Below are positions 28,385-37,763 of a stretch of 64,000 nt of DNA, in pieces. The position numbers were made by a program, and so were the translations under genes. Each line of letters begins with the position of its first letter. Positions within the stretch are counted from its first letter, which is position 1. Source of the DNA: Telluria aromaticivorans (GTDB lineage Bacteria; Pseudomonadota; Gammaproteobacteria; Burkholderiales; Burkholderiaceae_D); the NCBI RefSeq assembly GCF_013003915.1, contig NZ_JABAIV010000006.1, positions 220,812 to 284,811 on the forward strand, in the 5' to 3' direction. The notes beneath the pieces were generated by a model, which was given only the letters and a program-made list of their open reading frames with translations, was not told the origin of the DNA and ran no database searches.

Positions 28385-31156
28385 TTACTTCACCGGATTC
28401 CCATCTACATCGATCTTGCGCACTTCCCCGATGTTCAGCGCACGGATGCCCGATTCGATCTTGCTCAGGTCACCCACCACGACCCACACCAGGCGGTCCG
28501 GCGTGAAGCTGCGGGCGGCCAGTGCATTGGCCTGCTGCGGCGTGAGCGACAGCGCCTTCTCGGTGAAGGTGTTGTAGTAGTCGTCACCCAGGCCGTACTG
28601 GACGATGTTGGTGTAGGCGTTGGTCAGCTGGCCGGCGGTCTCGAAGCTGCCCGGCAGTCCCAGCGTGTTGTTGTCCAGCGCGCCCTTCAGCTCCTCGGCC
28701 GTGATCGGCTTGCCGCCGGCGATGTTGCGGTACTCGCTCACGAGTTCCTGCATCGCTTCGCGGGTCTTGTCGGTCTGCACCGGCGAGACGCTCATGAACG
28801 GACGCTGGCCGATGGCCGGCGACAGCTGGCTCGACACGCCATATGACCAGTGCTTGTCTTCACGCAGGTTCATGTTGATACGCGAGCTGAAGGTGCCGCC
28901 GAAGACGTCGTTGACGATTTCCAGTGGCAGCGCTTCCGGGCTGTTGCGCGGCGGGGCCAGCTGGGCGCCGACGATCACGCTTTGCAGCGCGCCCGGACGG
29001 TCCACCAGGTAGACCACGCTCTTTTCCTTCGGCGCCACGTTGGCCAGCACCTTCTTCGGCACCTCGCCGGCTTTCCAACCGGCGAACGACTTCTCGAGCA
29101 GCGGCTTGATCTCGGCCAGCGTGGTGTCGCCCACTACCAGCAGGGTCGCGTTGTTCGGTTTGAACCAGGTGGCGTGGTAATTCGCCAGGTCGTCGCGGGT
29201 CATGCGCTTGACCGCTTCCTCCGTGCCGGTGCCGGTGAACGGACGCGCATACACGTGGTCCTTGCCGTACAACAGGTTCGGCAGCACGCGTAGCGCCATC
29301 AGCTGCGGCACGGTCTTCTCGCGCTGGATCGCGGCCAGGCGGTCTTTCTGCAGACGGGTGAATTCGTTCTGCGGGAAGGCCGGGTTCAACACCAGGTCCG
29401 AGTACACGGCGAGCGACTGCGGCAGCGTGGCCTTGAGCGTGTTCATGGTCACGAAGGCGCTGTCGAGGTTGGTGCCGGCGCCGAACTGCGCGCCCAGGCC
29501 CGCGAACTCTTCGCCGATTTCCAGCGACTTGCGGGTCTTGGTGCCTTCTTCGAGCATGCGCAGCGCCAGGCTGGCGACGCCCGGCTTATCAAACGCGTCG
29601 GATGCGTAGCCGCTGTCCACCAGCAGCTGGAAGTTCACCACCGGTGCATCGTGGCGCTCCGCCAGCACGACCTTCAGGCCGTTCGACAGGGTCATCTTCT
29701 GCATGTCCGGCAGCTTGAGCGACATCGGCTTGCCGAGTGCCGGTTCCTTGCTGCGGTCCGCTGCGGCACCGGCCACCAGGGTGGTCGGGTAAGGGTCGAC
29801 CTGCAGCACGAAATCGCCGTCGCTGAGCCAGTCGTTCATGGCCTTTTTCACGCTGGCCGGGGTCGCCGCCTTGATGCGCTCCAGGTAGACCTTGTAGCAG
29901 TCCGGATTGCCCGTGTAGGTCGTGCACGAGGCCAGCAAATCGCTCTTGCCGCCGAAGCCGCCGACGCGCTCGATCATGCGGGTGTACTGGGCCAGGATGG
30001 TGGTCTTGGCCAGGCGCAGTTCGGCATCCGTCGGGCCGTTCTTCATCAGCGCGCGCAGTTCTTCGTCCGCCACGCGCTCCATCTTGGCCACGTCGGCGCC
30101 CGGACGCGCGGTCAAGGTCAGGTCGAACTGGCCGCCGATTTCCGCGGCGTCGTCGCTCGCGGTCGCGCTGGTGGCCAGCTGGTCCTTGTACACCAGGCGC
30201 TTGTACAGGCGCGAGGTCTTGCCGCCGCCCAGCACCAGGGCTGCCAGGTCGAGCTGTGCTTCTTCCGGCGTGTGTGCGCCCGGGACGTTCCACGTGCGGT
30301 AGATGCGCGATTGCGGCACGCGGTCCTGTACCGTGGTGCGGTGGCTGCCGGTGCGCTTGGCGATCCAGGCTTCATGCTTGGCCAGTGGCGGGCCCGGAGG
30401 AATGTGGCCGTAATACTGCTCGACCTTCTGGCGCGCCACTTCCGGCGTGATGTCGCCGGACAGCACCAGCACCGTGTTGTTCGGGCCGTAGTTGGTCTTG
30501 AACCAGTCCTGCACGTCCGTCATCGAGGCGGCGTCCAGGTCTTCCATCTTGCCGATCACGGTCCAGGAATACGGGTGGCCGACCGGGTAGGTATTGTTCA
30601 CCAGCAGCTCGTAGGCCACGCCATATGGCTGGTTCTCGCGCTGGCGCTTTTCGTTCTGCACGACGCCGCGCTGCAGGTCGAGCTTTTTCTTGTCCACGGT
30701 GCCGAGCAGGTGGCCCATGCGGTCGCTCTCGGCGAACAGCGCATAGTCCAGCATCGAGGTCGGCACGTTCTGGAAATAATTGGTGCGGTCCTGGTTGGTG
30801 GTGCCGTTCAGGTCCGTCGCGCCGATGCCTTCCATCGCGTTCAGGTAGGTCTTCTTGAAGTTGTCGCTGCCGCTGAACATCAGGTGTTCGAACAGGTGGG
30901 CGAAACCGGTCTTGCCGACCTTCTCGTTCTTCGAGCCGACGTGGTACCAGGTGTTGACCGCGACCACCGGGGTCTTGTGGTCTTCGTGAACCAGCACCGT
31001 GAGGCCGTTCTTGAGGACGAACTTGGTGTAGGGGACGTTGGGGATCGGGATATCAGGCATGGTGGCCTGTTTGGCCGGCGCCGCGTGCGCCGCGGAGATG
31101 CTGGTAGCCAGCGCCAGCGCTGCGGCCAGCTTGAGATTGCGAACGGATACTGCCAT
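28385..31156 (-). CDS. Periplasmic M16 metallopeptidase, two-lobed (insulinase/pitrilysin type)
   Basis: A 923-residue zinc peptidase with signal peptide (LKLAAALALATSISAAHA). The N-terminal lobe holds the inverted zinc motif HLFEH and, about 75 residues on, the distal Glu in the LQRGVVQNEKRQRENQ stretch. The C-terminal lobe (about 470-920) is the catalytically empty partner with its RPGALQSVIVGAQL and SRINMNLREDKHWSYGV segments. The length matches one-chain M16 enzymes that degrade oligopeptides in the periplasm. ATG 31156 follows AGGAGGAGC. It has a candidate sigma-70 promoter at 31198-31226. Confidence 0.93.
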   Translation of the reverse strand: MAVSVRNLKLAAALALATSISAAHAAPAKQATMPDIPIPNVPYTKFVLKNGLTVLVHEDHKTPVVAVNTWYHVGSKNEKVGKTGFAHLFEHLMFSGSDNFKKTYLNAMEGIGATDLNGTTNQDRTNYFQNVPTSMLDYALFAESDRMGHLLGTVDKKKLDLQRGVVQNEKRQRENQPYGVAYELLVNNTYPVGHPYSWTVIGKMEDLDAASMTDVQDWFKTNYGPNNTVLVLSGDITPEVARQKVEQYYGHIPPGPPLAKHEAWIAKRTGSHRTTVQDRVPQSRIYRTWNVPGAHTPEEAQLDLAALVLGGGKTSRLYKRLVYKDQLATSATASDDAAEIGGQFDLTLTARPGADVAKMERVADEELRALMKNGPTDAELRLAKTTILAQYTRMIERVGGFGGKSDLLASCTTYTGNPDCYKVYLERIKAATPASVKKAMNDWLSDGDFVLQVDPYPTTLVAGAAADRSKEPALGKPMSLKLPDMQKMTLSNGLKVVLAERHDAPVVNFQLLVDSGYASDAFDKPGVASLALRMLEEGTKTRKSLEIGEEFAGLGAQFGAGTNLDSAFVTMNTLKATLPQSLAVYSDLVLNPAFPQNEFTRLQKDRLAAIQREKTVPQLMALRVLPNLLYGKDHVYARPFTGTGTEEAVKRMTRDDLANYHATWFKPNNATLLVVGDTTLAEIKPLLEKSFAGWKAGEVPKKVLANVAPKEKSVVYLVDRPGALQSVIVGAQLAPPRNSPEALPLEIVNDVFGGTFSSRINMNLREDKHWSYGVSSQLSPAIGQRPFMSVSPVQTDKTREAMQELVSEYRNIAGGKPITAEELKGALDNNTLGLPGSFETAGQLTNAYTNIVQYGLGDDYYNTFTEKALSLTPQQANALAARSFTPDRLVWVVVGDLSKIESGIRALNIGEVRKIDVDGNPVK

Positions 31157-31197
31157 GCTGCTCCTCCTGTGGATCATCCGGGCCGGATGGAAAGAGC

Positions 31198-31226
31198 ATT
31201 CTAGGCAGCTTTTCTCATTGCAACAA
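31198..31226 (-). promoter_or_regulatory. Candidate sigma-70 promoter for the M16 peptidase gene
   Basis: On the minus strand TTGTTG is followed by 17 nt and TAGAAT (five of six -10 matches). The expected start lies about 35 nt upstream of the ATG. The -35 box is weak. Confidence 0.4.
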
Positions 31227-31283
31227 TGTCAGGTGCATGGATCGGTCGAAATCCATTTACATCGTATCGGTTTGGCGGTTCTC

Positions 31284-31391
31284 GTAGGGTGGACGGCTAT
31301 GCCGCCCGCGCGTTCAACCACCGCATGAAATCACGGCGCGTCTTGATTGACGTGATTTGAACGCGCGGGCGGGAGGACCCGCCCACCCTAC
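31284..31391. repeat. GTAGGGTGG-type bipartite palindromic repeat, copy B
   Basis: A 108-bp unit with the same perfect ends GTAGGGTGG ... CCACCCTAC and the same inner inverted pair CGCGCGTTCAA / TTGAACGCGCG as copy A, but a different spacer. Its right end supplies the TAG stop codon (31388-31390, minus strand) of the sugar dehydrogenase gene. Confidence 0.87.
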
Positions 31392-32566
31392 CGCGGAACG
31401 ATCCTCAACAGGCTGCCCTTGGTCTCATCCGTCAGCGCATACAAATGCCCGTCCGGCCCCTGGCGCACGTCGCGCACACGCTTGCCGATGGCGAGCTTTT
31501 CCTGGCGGACCACCTTGCCCTGGGCATCCAGCGCCACGCGGCGGATGTCCTCGCCGGCCAGGCTGCCGCTGAACAGGCTGCCGCGCCAGGCCGGGAAGGC
31601 CTTGCCGGTGTAGAAGGCCAGGCCGGATGGCGCCGGCGACGGCGACCACACGACGATCGGCTGCACCATGCCCGGCACGGCCTTGGTGCCGACCGGCTCG
31701 CGGCTGCTGTAGTCGAGGCCATAGCTCTGCAGCGGCCAGCCGTAGTTCTTGCCGCCTTCGACCAGGTTGATCTCGTCGCCGCCGCGCGGGCCATGTTCGC
31801 TGGCCCAGACGCGGCCGCTCTGCGGGTCGACCGCCATGCCCTGGATGTTGCGGTGCCCGATGCTCCACAGTTCCGGCAGCGCGCCCTGCTGGCCGGCCAG
31901 CGGATTGCCCGAGGCCGGTTTGCCGTCGGCTGTCAGGTGCAGCACCGCACCGTTGTGGCTGCCAAGGTTCTGGGCCTGGTCGCGCGCCAGCATGTTGCCC
32001 ACACGCTGGGGAGGATTGCCGCCGTCGCCAATGCTCATCAACAGCGTCCCATCCTTCATGAACAGGATGCGCGAACCGAAGTGCTGGCCGCCGCTCTTCG
32101 AGGGCGAGGCAGTGAAAATCGTCTTCACGCCATGCACGCGCTTGCCATCGAAGATGCCCTGCACCAGCACCGTACGGTTCTCGTCCTGGGTGCCACTGGC
32201 CATCGTCATGTAGACGCGAGGATTGGGGCCTTTGTCGCCCGGGTGCACGGCGATGTCGAGCAGGCCGCCCTGGCCGCCGGTGAACAGCGCCGGTAAGCCT
32301 TCGATGGCGACCTCGTCGAAGCGCTTGCCGTTCAGCAGGTGCAGCGTGCCCTTCTTGCCGGTGACCAGCATGCGGCCGTCCGCCAGCCAGGCCATGCCCC
32401 AGGGTTGCGGCAGGTCGCCGGCAACGGTCTCGGCACGCCAGCCCTTGGCTGCGGGCGGCTCGTCCACGGGCGTGATTGCCTGCGCCGAGGCATGTCCGGC
32501 TAGCGCAGTGAGCAAGGTGGCAACGGAAATTAGAACCTTTGTCGGCATTCGTTGATAACTCGTCAT
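31388..32566 (-). CDS. Exported PQQ-type sugar (glucose/sorbosone) dehydrogenase family protein
   Basis: A 392-residue periplasmic six-bladed beta-propeller of the GSDH/YliI (Asd) family, which oxidises aldose sugars with PQQ. Signal peptide: LISVATLLTALAGHASAQA. Family signatures: WGMAWLADGRMLVTGKKG, GGQGGLLDIAVHP, SEHGPRGGDEINLVEGGKNY, GWP, and APSGLAFYTGKAFPAWRG. ATG 32566 is favoured by GGGAGA upstream; ATG 32548 is the alternative. Its stop codon is the TAG inside the terminal GTAGGGTGG of repeat copy B, so the last codons run up to the repeat edge (RIVPR). Divergent from the MepK-like gene. Confidence 0.9.
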   Translation of the reverse strand: MTSYQRMPTKVLISVATLLTALAGHASAQAITPVDEPPAAKGWRAETVAGDLPQPWGMAWLADGRMLVTGKKGTLHLLNGKRFDEVAIEGLPALFTGGQGGLLDIAVHPGDKGPNPRVYMTMASGTQDENRTVLVQGIFDGKRVHGVKTIFTASPSKSGGQHFGSRILFMKDGTLLMSIGDGGNPPQRVGNMLARDQAQNLGSHNGAVLHLTADGKPASGNPLAGQQGALPELWSIGHRNIQGMAVDPQSGRVWASEHGPRGGDEINLVEGGKNYGWPLQSYGLDYSSREPVGTKAVPGMVQPIVVWSPSPAPSGLAFYTGKAFPAWRGSLFSGSLAGEDIRRVALDAQGKVVRQEKLAIGKRVRDVRQGPDGHLYALTDETKGSLLRIVPR

Positions 32567-32701
32567 CAAAAATCTCCCAAAATTGGTGAAAACACCATAA
32601 TCGTAGCTTAAATGCCGCATTTCCCTAGCTTTTATCGGCGCATTTAACAAAATTGACGTAGAATTGACCTTTGAGCGCAATCACCATAAGGATTCAATCC
32701 G

Positions 32702-33241
32702 ATGATGCCACGCCGAGCTTTCCTGAAGTCCTCCCTCATCCTGGCAGCACCAGCCCTTAGCATCCCAGCATTTGCCAAGACAGCACAAGCCGCCCCAGGC
32801 GAGCGGACCCTGCGCCTGTACAACACGCACACCGGCGAAAAGTTGAGCACCGTGTTCTGGGCTGAAGGCGAGTTCATTCCGGATGCGATGAAGGACATCA
32901 ACAAGGTGCTGCGCGACCATCGCAGCAACAAGGTCGCCGAGATGGACCCGGAACTGATGCTGCTCCTGACTGCCGTGAATGCGAAGATGGGCAACAACAA
33001 GGAACTGCACATCATTTCGGGCTACCGTTCGCCGGAGTCGAACGCCAAGCTGCATTCCGCCAGCGGTGGCGTGGCCAAGCGCAGCCTGCACATGGAAGCC
33101 AAGGCGATCGATATCCGTATCCCGGGCAAGGACCTGAAGATGCTGCAGCGTGCGGCACTGTCGATCGGGGGCGGCGGCGTCGGCTACTACCCCGACTCGC
33201 AGTTCGTCCACATGGACACCGGCCGCGTTCGTTCCTGGTAG
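32702..33241 (+). CDS. Tat-exported MepK/YcbK-like murein endopeptidase (DUF882)
   Basis: A 179-residue zinc peptidase of the M15-like YcbK/MepK family, which cuts peptidoglycan crosslinks in the periplasm. The N-terminus has a twin-arginine-type signal (MPRRAFLKSSLILAAPALS). Metal-binding motifs: SGYRSPESNAKLHSAS, RSLHMEAKAID (HxxxxxxD) and FVHMDTGRVRSW. The length fits the family. Starts at 32702 or 32705 are equivalent. The next gene begins 4 bp after its stop, so a cell-wall-linked operon with the following two genes is likely. Confidence 0.9.
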   Translation: MMPRRAFLKSSLILAAPALSIPAFAKTAQAAPGERTLRLYNTHTGEKLSTVFWAEGEFIPDAMKDINKVLRDHRSNKVAEMDPELMLLLTAVNAKMGNNKELHIISGYRSPESNAKLHSASGGVAKRSLHMEAKAIDIRIPGKDLKMLQRAALSIGGGGVGYYPDSQFVHMDTGRVRSW

Positions 33242-33245
33242 GGTC

Positions 33246-34043
33246 ATGGCGCGGCGATTTTCCCGCGTCTTCCATGGGCTGGCCTTCTTGGCCGGCCTCG
33301 CTGATTTTCCTGCGCAGGCCGCCGGGCAAGCCGCCACCGTCACGGTGCAATCCACCCGTGATCCGGTCGATAAATCCTACAGAAAAATGATCAAGGGCAT
33401 GGAGCGCTTCGAGCGCGAGCATGCCCTGGCTCCCAGCGCGCCGCTGCGTTTCCAGCTGCTGCCGCGCCTGCCGACCGTGAACATGAGCGGCATCACCCTG
33501 CGCGTGGCCGGCGACAGCACCAGCATTCCGGTGGCGGTCGCTGCCGACAACAGCTTCGTCCTGCCGCGCAATGAGGCGGCGCTGCGCGAAGACGCCGCCG
33601 TGCTCGCCAACCGCAAGACCACCAGCATGACCTGGCGCGCCCAGATCATTACGCCCGGCCTGCCCGCCGGCACCCGGCGCCTGGGCGACATGCGCCTGGA
33701 ATGCCGGGTCGGCGTCGAGGCCGGCCTGGTGTCCAACAGTTCTCCCCTGTTCGCCTGGGTCACCAACGCGCTGAGCTCGCCTGACCAGGTTTGCGGCAGC
33801 CCCGATGGCAATTACCTGTTCTTCGCCGACCGCCCGGTCTTTGCGGTCACCCTGCGCGCGGGCGAGCGCGTCGAGACCCTGCCTTTCAAGATGATGTATG
33901 CGGGCGGCGAGCAGACCAGGGCCGACCTGCAATACTGCGACTGCCAGGTCATGCTCGACCGCACTTTCTATGCGCCGATCTGGGATGCGTCCTGGCCGAA
34001 CGATACGCTGGTCGAGTTCACCTACATGGAGGATGCGCCATGA
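33246..34043 (+). CDS. Exported hypothetical protein in MepK-like operon
   Basis: A 265-residue protein with a probable signal peptide (FSRVFHGLAFLAGLADFPAQA). I recognise no family. The mature part is mixed beta, with a conserved-looking middle (ADNSFVLPRNEAALREDAAV) and four Cys in the second half (RLECRV, DQVCGSP, YCDCQV), which may form disulfides. It starts 4 bp after the MepK-like gene and overlaps the following lipoprotein gene by 4 nt (ATGA), so the three are one translational unit and probably act together at the cell wall. Confidence 0.75.
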   Translation: MARRFSRVFHGLAFLAGLADFPAQAAGQAATVTVQSTRDPVDKSYRKMIKGMERFEREHALAPSAPLRFQLLPRLPTVNMSGITLRVAGDSTSIPVAVAADNSFVLPRNEAALREDAAVLANRKTTSMTWRAQIITPGLPAGTRRLGDMRLECRVGVEAGLVSNSSPLFAWVTNALSSPDQVCGSPDGNYLFFADRPVFAVTLRAGERVETLPFKMMYAGGEQTRADLQYCDCQVMLDRTFYAPIWDASWPNDTLVEFTYMEDAP

Positions 34044-34342
34044 AGTTGCCAACCTCCGTCCTGGGCGCCATCCTGCTCGCCGCTTGCGCCAGTTCGCCCG
34101 TGCCGCCCGGCACGCAAGCCTCGAGCGAACGGTTGCAGCAAACTATCGTTCCCGGCACGACGACCAAGGCGCAGTTGCTTGCGGCCCTGGGGCCGACGAA
34201 AAGCGTGGTCTTCGATAGCGGCTATGAGACCTGGGTGTACCAGGCGCCCGCGGGCGGCGGACGCTTCGCCGAATATGTCGTGCTCATCAATCCTTCTGGG
34301 GTGGTCACCAAGACCCGCACACGGGCGCCCGCCCTGCCCTGA
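34040..34342 (+). CDS. Small lipoprotein, SmpA/BamE-like
   Basis: A 100-residue lipoprotein: SVLGAILLAACASS gives a good lipobox (LAAC). The mature part has QQTIVPGTTTKAQLLAALGP, the start of a two-helix/three-strand SmpA/OmlA-like fold, then YETWVYQAP and a beta hairpin. BamE-like proteins bind outer-membrane assembly or peptidoglycan; this is likely a small relative rather than BamE itself. ATG is embedded in the previous gene's stop (ATGA). Confidence 0.8.
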   Translation: MKLPTSVLGAILLAACASSPVPPGTQASSERLQQTIVPGTTTKAQLLAALGPTKSVVFDSGYETWVYQAPAGGGRFAEYVVLINPSGVVTKTRTRAPALP

Positions 34343-34394
34343 CCGATCTCTTCCGTAGTAGAGTTGGGCATTCTCCATTGCACAGGACGCCGAC

Positions 34395-35699
34395 ATGCCA
34401 CGCCAGCTCGCCCTTTCGCTCCTCCTGACAAGCCTGCTCTGCGCAACCGCCCAGGCCCAGGGCCTGGCTCCGGCCGAGCAGCGCATCGCCGACGAGGTCA
34501 AGGCATGGCAGCCCCAGGCAATCGACCTGCTCGAGCGCAGCGCGCGCATCAACAGCGGCACCATGAATTTGCAGGGCGTGCGCGCAGTGGGCGAGGTCTT
34601 CCGTCAAGAACTGGACGCGCTCGGCTTCAAGACCGCCTGGATCGACATGCCGCGCGACATGGGCCGCGCCGGGCATCTGGTCGCCAACCGGAGCGGAACG
34701 ACGGTGCAAGGCAAGCGCCTGCTGCTGCTCGGCCACCTCGACACCGTGTTCGAAACGGACGCGCCCGGTCCGCTGTGGCAGCGCGAGGGCGATAGCGCGC
34801 GCGGCCAGGGCGTCGGCGACATGAAAGGCGGGAACGTGATCGTGATCGCAGCGTTGCGCGCCTTGCAGCGTGCAGGCGCGCTGGACAACACGAGCATCAG
34901 CGTGGTGTTCACCGGCGACGAGGAAGAAGCCGGCCATCCGCGCGAAGTATCGCGCCGCGACCTGGTCGAGCTGGCCAGGCGCAGCGATGTCGCACTCAGC
35001 TTCGAAGGCGCGATCACCGACGCGTCCGGCCAGGCACTGGCCACGGTGGGGCGCCGCGCCACGGCCTCGTTCGACCTCGACGTCAAGGGCCGCCAGGGCC
35101 ATTCCCAAGGCGTATTCGGCAACGGCGGCTACGGCGCCGTGTATGAAGCCGCGCGCATCCTCGACGGCTTCCGCCAGGCGGTGGCCGAGCCGGGCCTGAC
35201 CTTCAACCCGGGCGTGATCCTGGGCGGCACCGACGTCGCCCTCGACGAAGCCAACTCGAAGGGCACAGCGGCCGGCAAGACCAATGTCATCGCCAACACC
35301 GTGACCATCCGCGGCGACCTGCGCTACCTCGACTACCCCCAGCGCGACCGCGCCCATGCACGCATGCGCGAGATCGTGGCGCAAAGTTTGCCGGGCGCCA
35401 GCGCCGCCATTAGTTTCCGCGATTCCTATCCGCCGATGGCGGTCACGCCCGGCAACCTGAAACTCCTGGAACAGTATTCGCAGGCAAGCAACGACGCCGG
35501 GCTGGGCACGGTGGGCGCGGTGCCGCCGTCGGCGCGCGGCGCCGGCGACATCCAGTTCGTCGCGCCGCTCATCGACAGCCTCGACGGCCTTGGCGCCAGC
35601 GGGGGCGGCGCGCATTCGCCGGGCGAGCGGGTCGACCTGACATCCCTGGAACGTTCCGCGATTCGTGCGGCAATACTGATCTATCGTCTGACGCGCTAA
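34395..35699 (+). CDS. Exported M20 family metallopeptidase (glutamate carboxypeptidase-like)
   Basis: A 434-residue dizinc peptidase of the M20/CPG2 type with a signal peptide (LALSLLLTSLLCATAQAQ). Metal-site motifs are all present: LLLGHLDTVF, RGQGVGDMKGGNV, VVFTGDEEEAGHP with the catalytic Glu, and a late His in GGGAHSPGERVDL. A dimerisation lid domain lies at about residues 215-330. Substrates of relatives are N-acyl glutamate or dipeptides. It is read from 34395 after a weak ribosome site; separate transcript from the MepK-like set, 52 bp downstream. Confidence 0.92.
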   Translation: MPRQLALSLLLTSLLCATAQAQGLAPAEQRIADEVKAWQPQAIDLLERSARINSGTMNLQGVRAVGEVFRQELDALGFKTAWIDMPRDMGRAGHLVANRSGTTVQGKRLLLLGHLDTVFETDAPGPLWQREGDSARGQGVGDMKGGNVIVIAALRALQRAGALDNTSISVVFTGDEEEAGHPREVSRRDLVELARRSDVALSFEGAITDASGQALATVGRRATASFDLDVKGRQGHSQGVFGNGGYGAVYEAARILDGFRQAVAEPGLTFNPGVILGGTDVALDEANSKGTAAGKTNVIANTVTIRGDLRYLDYPQRDRAHARMREIVAQSLPGASAAISFRDSYPPMAVTPGNLKLLEQYSQASNDAGLGTVGAVPPSARGAGDIQFVAPLIDSLDGLGASGGGAHSPGERVDLTSLERSAIRAAILIYRLTR

Positions 35700-35813
35700 G
35701 CCGTTCCGGCCACAGCGTCGCGCATCAGCCACGCTGATCTGCGGTGTGCACGTGCGCCTGCCTTCGCTGGCAGAATGGGGGTCGACGATGTGCTGCTCCT
35801 CATGGAGGCAAAC

Positions 35814-37292
35814 ATGCTGACCGAACATGTTCGGATAGTCCTGCGGACGCTCTTGCTGTTACTCGCGCTGGCAACGATCGCCTCGCTTTCCGCCTGCGGC
35901 GGCGGTGGCGGCAGTCCCGGCACTCCCGGCCCCACCCCGCCGCCCGCGGCCACCACCGGCACCCTGGTCGTCACCACCACCGGCCTGCCGGCCGGCGTCA
36001 ACGCCTCGGTGCGCGTCACTGGCCCCAACAACTTCCAGCAAGACCTGACCGCGTCGCAAACCCTGGCCAGCCTCGCAGCCGGCAGCTATAGCGTGGCCGC
36101 CGCACCGGTCAACGCGAGCGGTGTCAGCTATACGCCCACTCCTGCCACGCAGAGCGCGGTAGTCACCGCCGGCGGCACCGTCACCGCCACCGTTAGCTAT
36201 GGCGGCACCGCCGTCAGCATCGCGCTCAGCGAAGTGGCCGCCAACCTGGAAAACCCCACCTGGCTGTCCGCGCCGACGGGCGACACGCGCCTGTTCGTGC
36301 TGGAGCGGCCGGGGCGCATCCGCATCGTCCAGAACGGCAATGTGCTGACCCTGCCCTTCCTCGACATCAGCGGCCGCGTCTTCACGGGCGGCGAAGGCGG
36401 CCTGCTGTCGCTGGCCTTCGACCCGGCCTTCGCCCGCAACGGCTATTTCTACATCTATTACACCGACCCGCAGCAGAACATCGTCATCGAGCGCTTCACG
36501 GCCAGCAGCAATCCCAGCCTGGCCGACCCGACCTCGAACCTGGTCATCCTGCGCATTCCGCACGCGAATTTCACCAACCACTTCGGCGGCCAGGTGGCCT
36601 TCGGGCCCGACGGCTTCCTTTACCTGGGCACCGGCGATGGCGGCGGCGCCGGCGACCCGCTGCGCAACGGGCAGAACCTGAATTCGCTGCTGGGCAAGCT
36701 GCTGCGGATCGACGTGGCGACCGCAGTCGCCGGCCAGCCCTTCACCATCCCGCCCAGCAATCCTTACATCAACCAGGCCGGGCGGCGTGGCGAGATCTGG
36801 GCCGCAGGCCTGCGCAACCCGTGGCGTTTCAGCTGGGACAGCGGCCAGCTCTACCTGAGTGACGTCGGCCAGGACCGCCGCGAAGAAATCAACATCAGCG
36901 TCGCGGGCACCGCGGGCCTGAATTACGGCTGGAACACGATGGAAGGCACGCTGTGCTTCAACGCCACCACCTGCGACCGCACCGGCCTGACCTTGCCAGT
37001 CTTCGAGTACGACCACGGCGCCAACGACGCCAACGGCTGCTCGATCACCGGCGGCTTCGTCTACCGCGGCAGCGCCATGCCCGAACTGGCCGGACGCTAC
37101 TTCTACTCGGACTATTGCCGCGGCTTCCTGAAGAGTTTCCTGGCCACGGGTGGCAACGTGACCGAGCAGCGCGACTGGAACATCAGCGGCATCGGCAACG
37201 TCATCTCATTCGGGCAGGACGGCGTCGGCGAGCTCTACCTCACGACCTCGCGCGGCAGCGTCTATAAAATCGGGCGCTCCCCCGCTCCATGA
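35814..37292 (+). CDS. Lipoprotein PQQ-type sugar dehydrogenase with N-terminal beta domain
   Basis: A 492-residue lipoprotein. The leader LLALATIASLSAC is a clear lipobox, followed by a Gly/Pro tether. Residues about 45-130 are a carboxypeptidase-regulatory or Big-like beta domain (TGLPAGVNASVRVTGPNNF). Residues about 135-490 are the GSDH/sorbosone dehydrogenase propeller: TGGEGGLLSLAFDPAFARNG, GTGDGGGAGDP, RGEIWAAGLRNPWRFSWD, DVGQDRREEIN, GWNTMEG. ATG 35814 follows TGGAGGCAA. It differs from the propeller gene at 31388 in having the extra domain and lipid anchor. The thioesterase gene starts 28 bp downstream. Confidence 0.9.
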   Translation: MLTEHVRIVLRTLLLLLALATIASLSACGGGGGSPGTPGPTPPPAATTGTLVVTTTGLPAGVNASVRVTGPNNFQQDLTASQTLASLAAGSYSVAAAPVNASGVSYTPTPATQSAVVTAGGTVTATVSYGGTAVSIALSEVAANLENPTWLSAPTGDTRLFVLERPGRIRIVQNGNVLTLPFLDISGRVFTGGEGGLLSLAFDPAFARNGYFYIYYTDPQQNIVIERFTASSNPSLADPTSNLVILRIPHANFTNHFGGQVAFGPDGFLYLGTGDGGGAGDPLRNGQNLNSLLGKLLRIDVATAVAGQPFTIPPSNPYINQAGRRGEIWAAGLRNPWRFSWDSGQLYLSDVGQDRREEINISVAGTAGLNYGWNTMEGTLCFNATTCDRTGLTLPVFEYDHGANDANGCSITGGFVYRGSAMPELAGRYFYSDYCRGFLKSFLATGGNVTEQRDWNISGIGNVISFGQDGVGELYLTTSRGSVYKIGRSPAP

Positions 37293-37319
37293 ACTTCCGC
37301 CTGAGGTTAAAATTGAAAT

Positions 37320-37763
37320 ATGGCACGCTTACAACTTAACTTCCCAGAAGACCAGTTCTACTACTCCACCCCGATGTCGGTGCGGGTCACCGACATCAAT
37401 GCCGCCAACCACCTCGGCAACGATTCGATGATCTCGATGATCTCCGAGGCGCGGGCACGCTTCCTGTTCGAGTTCGGCGTCGGCGAGACCGAGCGCGACG
37501 GCACCGGCATCATCGTCACCGACCTGGCCACCACCTACCGCGCCGAAGCCCACGCACGCGACCAGCTGCTGTTCGAAGTCGGCGTCATGGACTTCAACAA
37601 ATACGGCGGCGACATCACCTTCCGCGTCACCCGCCCGCGCGACCGCACCCTGATTGCGATGGCGAAGTCGGGGTTCGTGTTTTTCAACTACAAGAGCAGC
37701 CAGGTGGTGATGATGCCGGATGAGTTCCGCGGTAAATTCGACCGGGTGAACTGGGTCGACTAA
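37320..37763 (+). CDS. Hotdog-fold thioesterase (acyl-CoA thioesterase, 4HBT-like)
   Basis: A 147-residue cytoplasmic hotdog-fold protein. The opening STPMSVRVTDINAANHLGN places Asp and His/Asn at the 4HBT active-site positions, followed by the long central helix (DSMISMISEARARFLFEFGV) and the beta strands ending SGFVFFNYKSSQVVMMP. Family members hydrolyse acyl-CoA thioesters. The gene follows the sugar dehydrogenase by 28 bp. Its TAA stop abuts the first base of a dispersed structured repeat at 37764. Confidence 0.87.
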   Translation: MARLQLNFPEDQFYYSTPMSVRVTDINAANHLGNDSMISMISEARARFLFEFGVGETERDGTGIIVTDLATTYRAEAHARDQLLFEVGVMDFNKYGGDITFRVTRPRDRTLIAMAKSGFVFFNYKSSQVVMMPDEFRGKFDRVNWVD

